The notes below the pieces were generated by a model, which ran no database searches, was not told the DNA's origin, and was given only the letters and a program-made list of their open reading frames with translations. Position numbers and translations under genes: made by a program. Shown piece after piece: positions 8,605 through 11,139 of a stretch of DNA of 11,139 nt. Within the stretch, counting starts at the first letter, position 1. Each line of letters starts with the position of its first letter. This DNA is from Acanthamoeba sp. SK_2022b (taxonomy: Eukaryota; Discosea; Longamoebia; Acanthamoebidae), in contig JANDJZ010001047.1 in the NCBI GenBank assembly GCA_027943245.1, positions 1-11,139 on the forward strand, in the 5' to 3' direction.

Positions 8605-10042
8605 ATGGACCGGACGGACAAGGACAACGAAGACAAGGTGGGCGGCTGCGGCGAGGGAGGGGTGGCGGCGAAGCTGTCGCGCGCCCTCTTTAAGCGGGGC
8701 AAGTACGACAACCCGTGGTCGACGTGGCAGGCCCGCACCCCCTACGAGGCCCTCAAGTGGACCCTCTCCCGCAGACGCCACCTCTCCCCTCCCAAGAGGA
8801 GCTCGACCGGGTTTGTTTATTAATGCTCCGATTATTCATTTTTTTGTGTTAAAAATTATATTCATTTTGTATTAATATGTAAATATGTGAATTACAAAAA
8901 AAAAAAAAACACACATGTAGGAGCTGCCGGTGGATAAGCCCGACTGGGATGCTATCAACAACCCGCAGACATCGTGCCCTCTGGAGGCGAGCAAGGACGA
9001 CAGCAGCGACTGCGACTGCGATGAGGCCGAGGCTGGCAGCTCTTCCGCCAGGTACGCGTACCGCCCGGCACAGCGGCACACGGCCACAAGTGCCTCCGAG
9101 CAGCACGGGTGGGGGGGCCGCTGTGTGCCTGCTTACCCACTGCCCACCCACGCCCAGTGACCCGCGCTCGACATCGGCCATCCAGGCGACGTGGGTGGGC
9201 CACTCCACCTTCCTCGTGCAGATGGAGGGCGTCAACTTCCTCACCGGTACCGCCACCGCCCCAGCCATGTCTGCTCGACGCTTTGGGTTGCTGACCTCCT
9301 CTCTCCCGTTTCGTGAACGCAATGTGGCGCTGTCGTGTATAGACCCCGGTAGCGTGTCCCTCTCTTGCTACGTCGCGCAGAGCGGATCGTAGCGTGTGTC
9401 GTTTGTCGTGCGTCGTGTAGTGCTCATCGTCGGTCGCATATGCGCAGTGTGGGCCGATCGGTGCTCGCCGCTCAACTCGGTACACATCGGCCCCAAGCGC
9501 TTCCGCCCGGTGCCCTTTAAGCTCCACGAGCTGCCCCATGTCGATTTCGTGATCGTCAGGTGCGTCCGACGGCCCTTTTCCTTGCATTCGCTGTTGCCGG
9601 CGACATCAACCACAGCCAACCTTGCGCCTCTCTCTCTCTCTCTCTCTCTATCCAGCCACAACCACTACGACCACCTGGACAGCGGCGTCGTAGAGCATCT
9701 GGGCGACAAGGCCAAATGGTGCGCCAGCCGCTCCCCCCCCCTCCTCCAATCAATGTCGTGTTTGTTTTGCCTTTCGTTGCGAGCGGTGGTGACGTCTTCG
9801 CGTTCGCAGGTATGTGCCGGTGGGGCTGAAGAAATGGTTCCAAAGCTGCGGCGTCGAGAACGTGGAGGAGCTCAACTGGTGGGAGAGCGCCGAGTTCGTC
9901 AAGACAGTCTCCGATCAGGGTAGGCCCATGTGCCCACTTTTCCGTGAAGGACAGTTCGTTGCCAACTGTCCATCGAGCGGGTCATTGGACGAGCGATCGC
10001 CTACGAGGCGAGGCCGCCAAAGCTGTATCGAGCTCATCACTG

Positions 10043-10116
<74 letters not shown>

Positions 10117-10949
10117 ATGCATGCGCGCCCAGATGGGGAGCGCGAGGTGCGAGTCCAGGTGGTGGCCACGCCCTGCCAGCACTGGTCCATCCGCAGCGGG
10201 TTCGACAGGTGCAAGAGCCTGTGGACCAGCTGGGCGGTGGCCGGCGCGCACAACCGCGTGTGGTTTGCGGGCGACACGGGCTACTGCCCGGCCTTCAAGG
10301 AGATCGGCGACACGCTCGGGCCCTTCAATCTCGGGTCCGTGTTTGGACCAACGCCAGCGCCCATCCGTGCATGCGCTCATCTCCGCGCCCTCTCCCTCTT
10401 CCTATGTGGCGTTATGTGTCTAGACTCATCCCAATTGGCGCCTATTGCCCGCGCGACTTCATGCAGCCACAGCACATCGACCCAGAGGTATTGCAAAGCC
10501 CCGAGCTACGTATCGTTGGGGAGGGAGGGCATGGTCGCTGACCGTTGGTCGGGTGTGGGGTGAGGCAGGAGGCCGTGCAGATCCACGAGGACATCAGGGC
10601 GCACACGACGATAGGGATGCACTGGGGCACGTTCGTGCTCACCGACGAGCCCGTGCTGGAGCCGCGCTCGCGAATCGCCGAGCTCGTTCGCGCCAAGAAC
10701 CTGCGCGACGACGAGTTCATCACCGTGCGCCATGGACAGACCAAGGTTTGTTTGTCCGCGCCCCTTTGCTCCGCTCACGCGCCCTCGAGAAGCTCACCGG
10801 TGGGTGGTGGGGCTTGGTACGTGGCTTCGGTGGGCCGAAACGCGGCCGAAACACAGGTGCTGCCGACGCACCCGTTCGCCGAGTGGAAGCCCATCACCAA
10901 GGAACTGCTCAACGACGAGCGAGACAAGGAGGAGGAGGAGACAAAGTGA
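8605..10949 (+). CDS. NAPEPLD: N-acyl-phosphatidylethanolamine phospholipase D (metallo-beta-lactamase fold), complete, 11 exons
   Basis: Exons: 8605-8814 (or 8810), 8921-9051, 9158-9246, 9343-9348, 9448-9559, 9656-9718, 9810-9919, 10133-10334, 10424-10487, 10569-10745, 10857-10949; 418 aa, close to the human length of 393. The enzyme hydrolyses N-acyl-phosphatidylethanolamine to an N-acylethanolamine and phosphatidic acid at membranes. The family start motif NPWSTW appears in exon 1, then ATWVGHSTFLVQMEG, LTDP, GPKRFRP and the zinc-binding SHNHYDHLD (H184, H186, D188, H189). TPCQHW (H257), FAGDTGYCPAF (D288), IPIGAY and MHWGTF (H347) complete the two-zinc site, so the active site is intact. 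Human residues with the same roles are H185, H187, D189, H190, H253, D284 and H343. The start ATG at 8605 is 197 nt after the AspRS stop. Oddities: an acidic Ser/Asp/Cys-rich loop after residue 80, an apparent 1-nt loss in exon 1, a 6-nt exon, and a GT repeat in intron 7. Confidence 0.94.
9343..9348 (+). other. NAPEPLD: Six-nucleotide microexon of NAPE-PLD encoding the Asp-Pro of the LTDP motif
   Basis: The exon ending at 9246 stops after the first base of a codon (ACC G) and the exon at 9448 starts with TG TGG. Between them, TATAG|ACCCCG|GTAGCG supplies six bases flanked by AG and GT. Joined, they read Leu-Thr-Asp-Pro-Val-Trp, matching the conserved LTDP motif of NAPE-PLD. Without it, the reading frame survives but loses Asp-Pro, a conserved pair beside the active site. 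Recognition of so short an exon probably depends on flanking intron signals. Confidence 0.85.
9628..9649 (+). repeat. (CT)11 tract serving as a polypyrimidine tract in a NAPE-PLD intron
   Basis: Eleven CT units end six bases before the acceptor CAG at 9653-9655. The repeat therefore sits exactly where the polypyrimidine tract is expected, upstream of the exon that encodes the zinc-binding HNHYDH motif. Confidence 0.85.
10044..10115 (+). repeat. (TG)36 microsatellite in NAPE-PLD intron 7
   Basis: Seventy-two bases of uninterrupted alternating T and G end 17 bases before the acceptor CAG at 10130-10132. The remaining 3' part of the intron (GCATGCATGCGCGCC) has almost no pyrimidine run, so the repeat occupies the normal position of the polypyrimidine tract. 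Length is probably polymorphic and hard to sequence exactly. In other eukaryotes UG-rich tracts near acceptors bind proteins that alter exon inclusion; whether that happens here is unknown. Confidence 0.95.
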
Positions 10950-11075
10950 CCTCGAGCTGCGTGTTGGGCAGAAATATAATATTTGAAACAAAAAACAATA
11001 ACAAATAACAAAAAATGGGTGTGTGGGTGTGATGTGTATTGTGTGTACAATGGGGGAGGTTCGACAAACGCCTGC
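10950..11075. terminator. Shared convergent 3' region with A-rich then GU-rich 3'-end signals
   Basis: Between the NAPE-PLD stop and the stop of the opposite-strand RING gene lies an AT-rich stretch (about 10972-11015, AAATATAATATT then repeats of AACAATAACAAATAAC). A GU-rich run follows at about 11015-11047 (GGGTGTGTGGGTGTG, TGTATTGTGTGT). A-rich sequence followed by a GU-rich element is the usual layout of a eukaryotic cleavage/polyadenylation site for the plus-strand transcript. I see no canonical AATAAA. Confidence 0.45.
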
Positions 11076-11139
11076 TCAGGCGTTGTAGACCTTGACGATG
11101 TCGAGAATGGGCTGGCGGCAGATGGGGCAGCCCTTCTGG
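11076..11139 (-). CDS. C-terminal end of a RING-finger protein, partial
   Basis: Reading leftward from the window edge, the minus strand gives QKGCPICRQPILDIVKVYNA and a TGA at 11078-11076. C-P-I-C followed by R-x-x-I and a V-K-V-Y type ending is the last zinc-binding pair of a C3HC4 RING finger placed at the extreme C-terminus, as in many E3 ubiquitin ligases (for example neuralized, MUL1 or LRSAM1 types). Only 20 residues are present, so neither subfamily nor substrate can be told. It converges on NAPE-PLD with a 126-nt gap. Confidence 0.7.
   Translation of the reverse strand, partial: QKGCPICRQPILDIVKVYNA

Noticed and set aside
9814..10563. Plus-strand frames with long Cys-Val repeats, and minus-strand frames with His-Thr repeats, across the GT microsatellite
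   Set aside because: They translate an intronic dinucleotide repeat; the real exons 9810-9919 and 10133-10334 are fixed by NAPE-PLD motifs and GT-AG sites.
1..11139. tRNA, rRNA, CRISPR array, bacterial operon signals or integrase/transposase genes
   Set aside because: I looked for T-arm (GGTTCGA-type) boxes, spaced direct repeats and transposase motifs; the TTCGAAT at about 1084 has no pairing stem, and nothing else qualified.

Overview
The window looks like nuclear DNA of a protist. Every recognisable gene is split by short GT-AG introns (mostly about 50-150 nt). Coding sequence is GC-rich, and the proteins are eukaryotic (RAD23, a cytosolic-type aspartyl-tRNA synthetase, NAPE-PLD, PHD and RING fingers). 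The style fits an Acanthamoeba-like amoebozoan; that is my inference and was not tested by any search.

Layout, left to right. (1) 1-997, plus strand: the 3' part of RAD23, a nucleotide-excision-repair and proteasome-shuttle protein (end of UBA1, XPC-binding domain, UBA2). (2) 998-1487: a convergent gap with no recognised gene. (3) 1488-4436, minus strand: a 14-exon gene, reconstructed here, predicting about 659 aa. It has an unrecognised N-terminal region with a possible nuclease-like E-x-K motif, then a C4HC3 PHD finger, a Lys/Glu/Asp-rich linker and a divergent protein kinase. Its composition is visibly richer in A+T than its neighbours, and it is the strongest candidate for something undescribed. 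(4) 4437-5427: a divergent gap that carries a probable decayed AlkB-like (2-oxoglutarate/Fe dioxygenase) C-terminus and an AT-rich stretch just before the next gene. (5) 5428-8407, plus strand: complete cytosolic-type AspRS in 12 exons (627 aa), with an N-terminal WHEP-like hairpin and a second hairpin inserted between the OB-fold and the catalytic core. (6) 8605-10949, plus strand: complete NAPE-PLD in 11 exons (about 418 aa), including a 6-nt microexon, an apparent 1-nt frameshift near the end of exon 1, and a (GT)36 tract in an intron. (7) 10950-11075: a shared convergent 3' region. (8) 11076-11139, minus strand: the last 20 codons and stop of a RING-finger protein.

Nothing suggests that the genes form one pathway. 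They read as independent eukaryotic transcription units: DNA repair/proteolysis, tRNA charging, N-acylethanolamine lipid synthesis, and two probable regulators (the PHD-kinase and the RING protein). All exon models come from reading frames, GT/AG sites and remembered family motifs. For AspRS and NAPE-PLD the exon phases close exactly and the protein motifs confirm them. For the PHD-kinase the phases also close, but several small exons and the C-terminal end remain uncertain.
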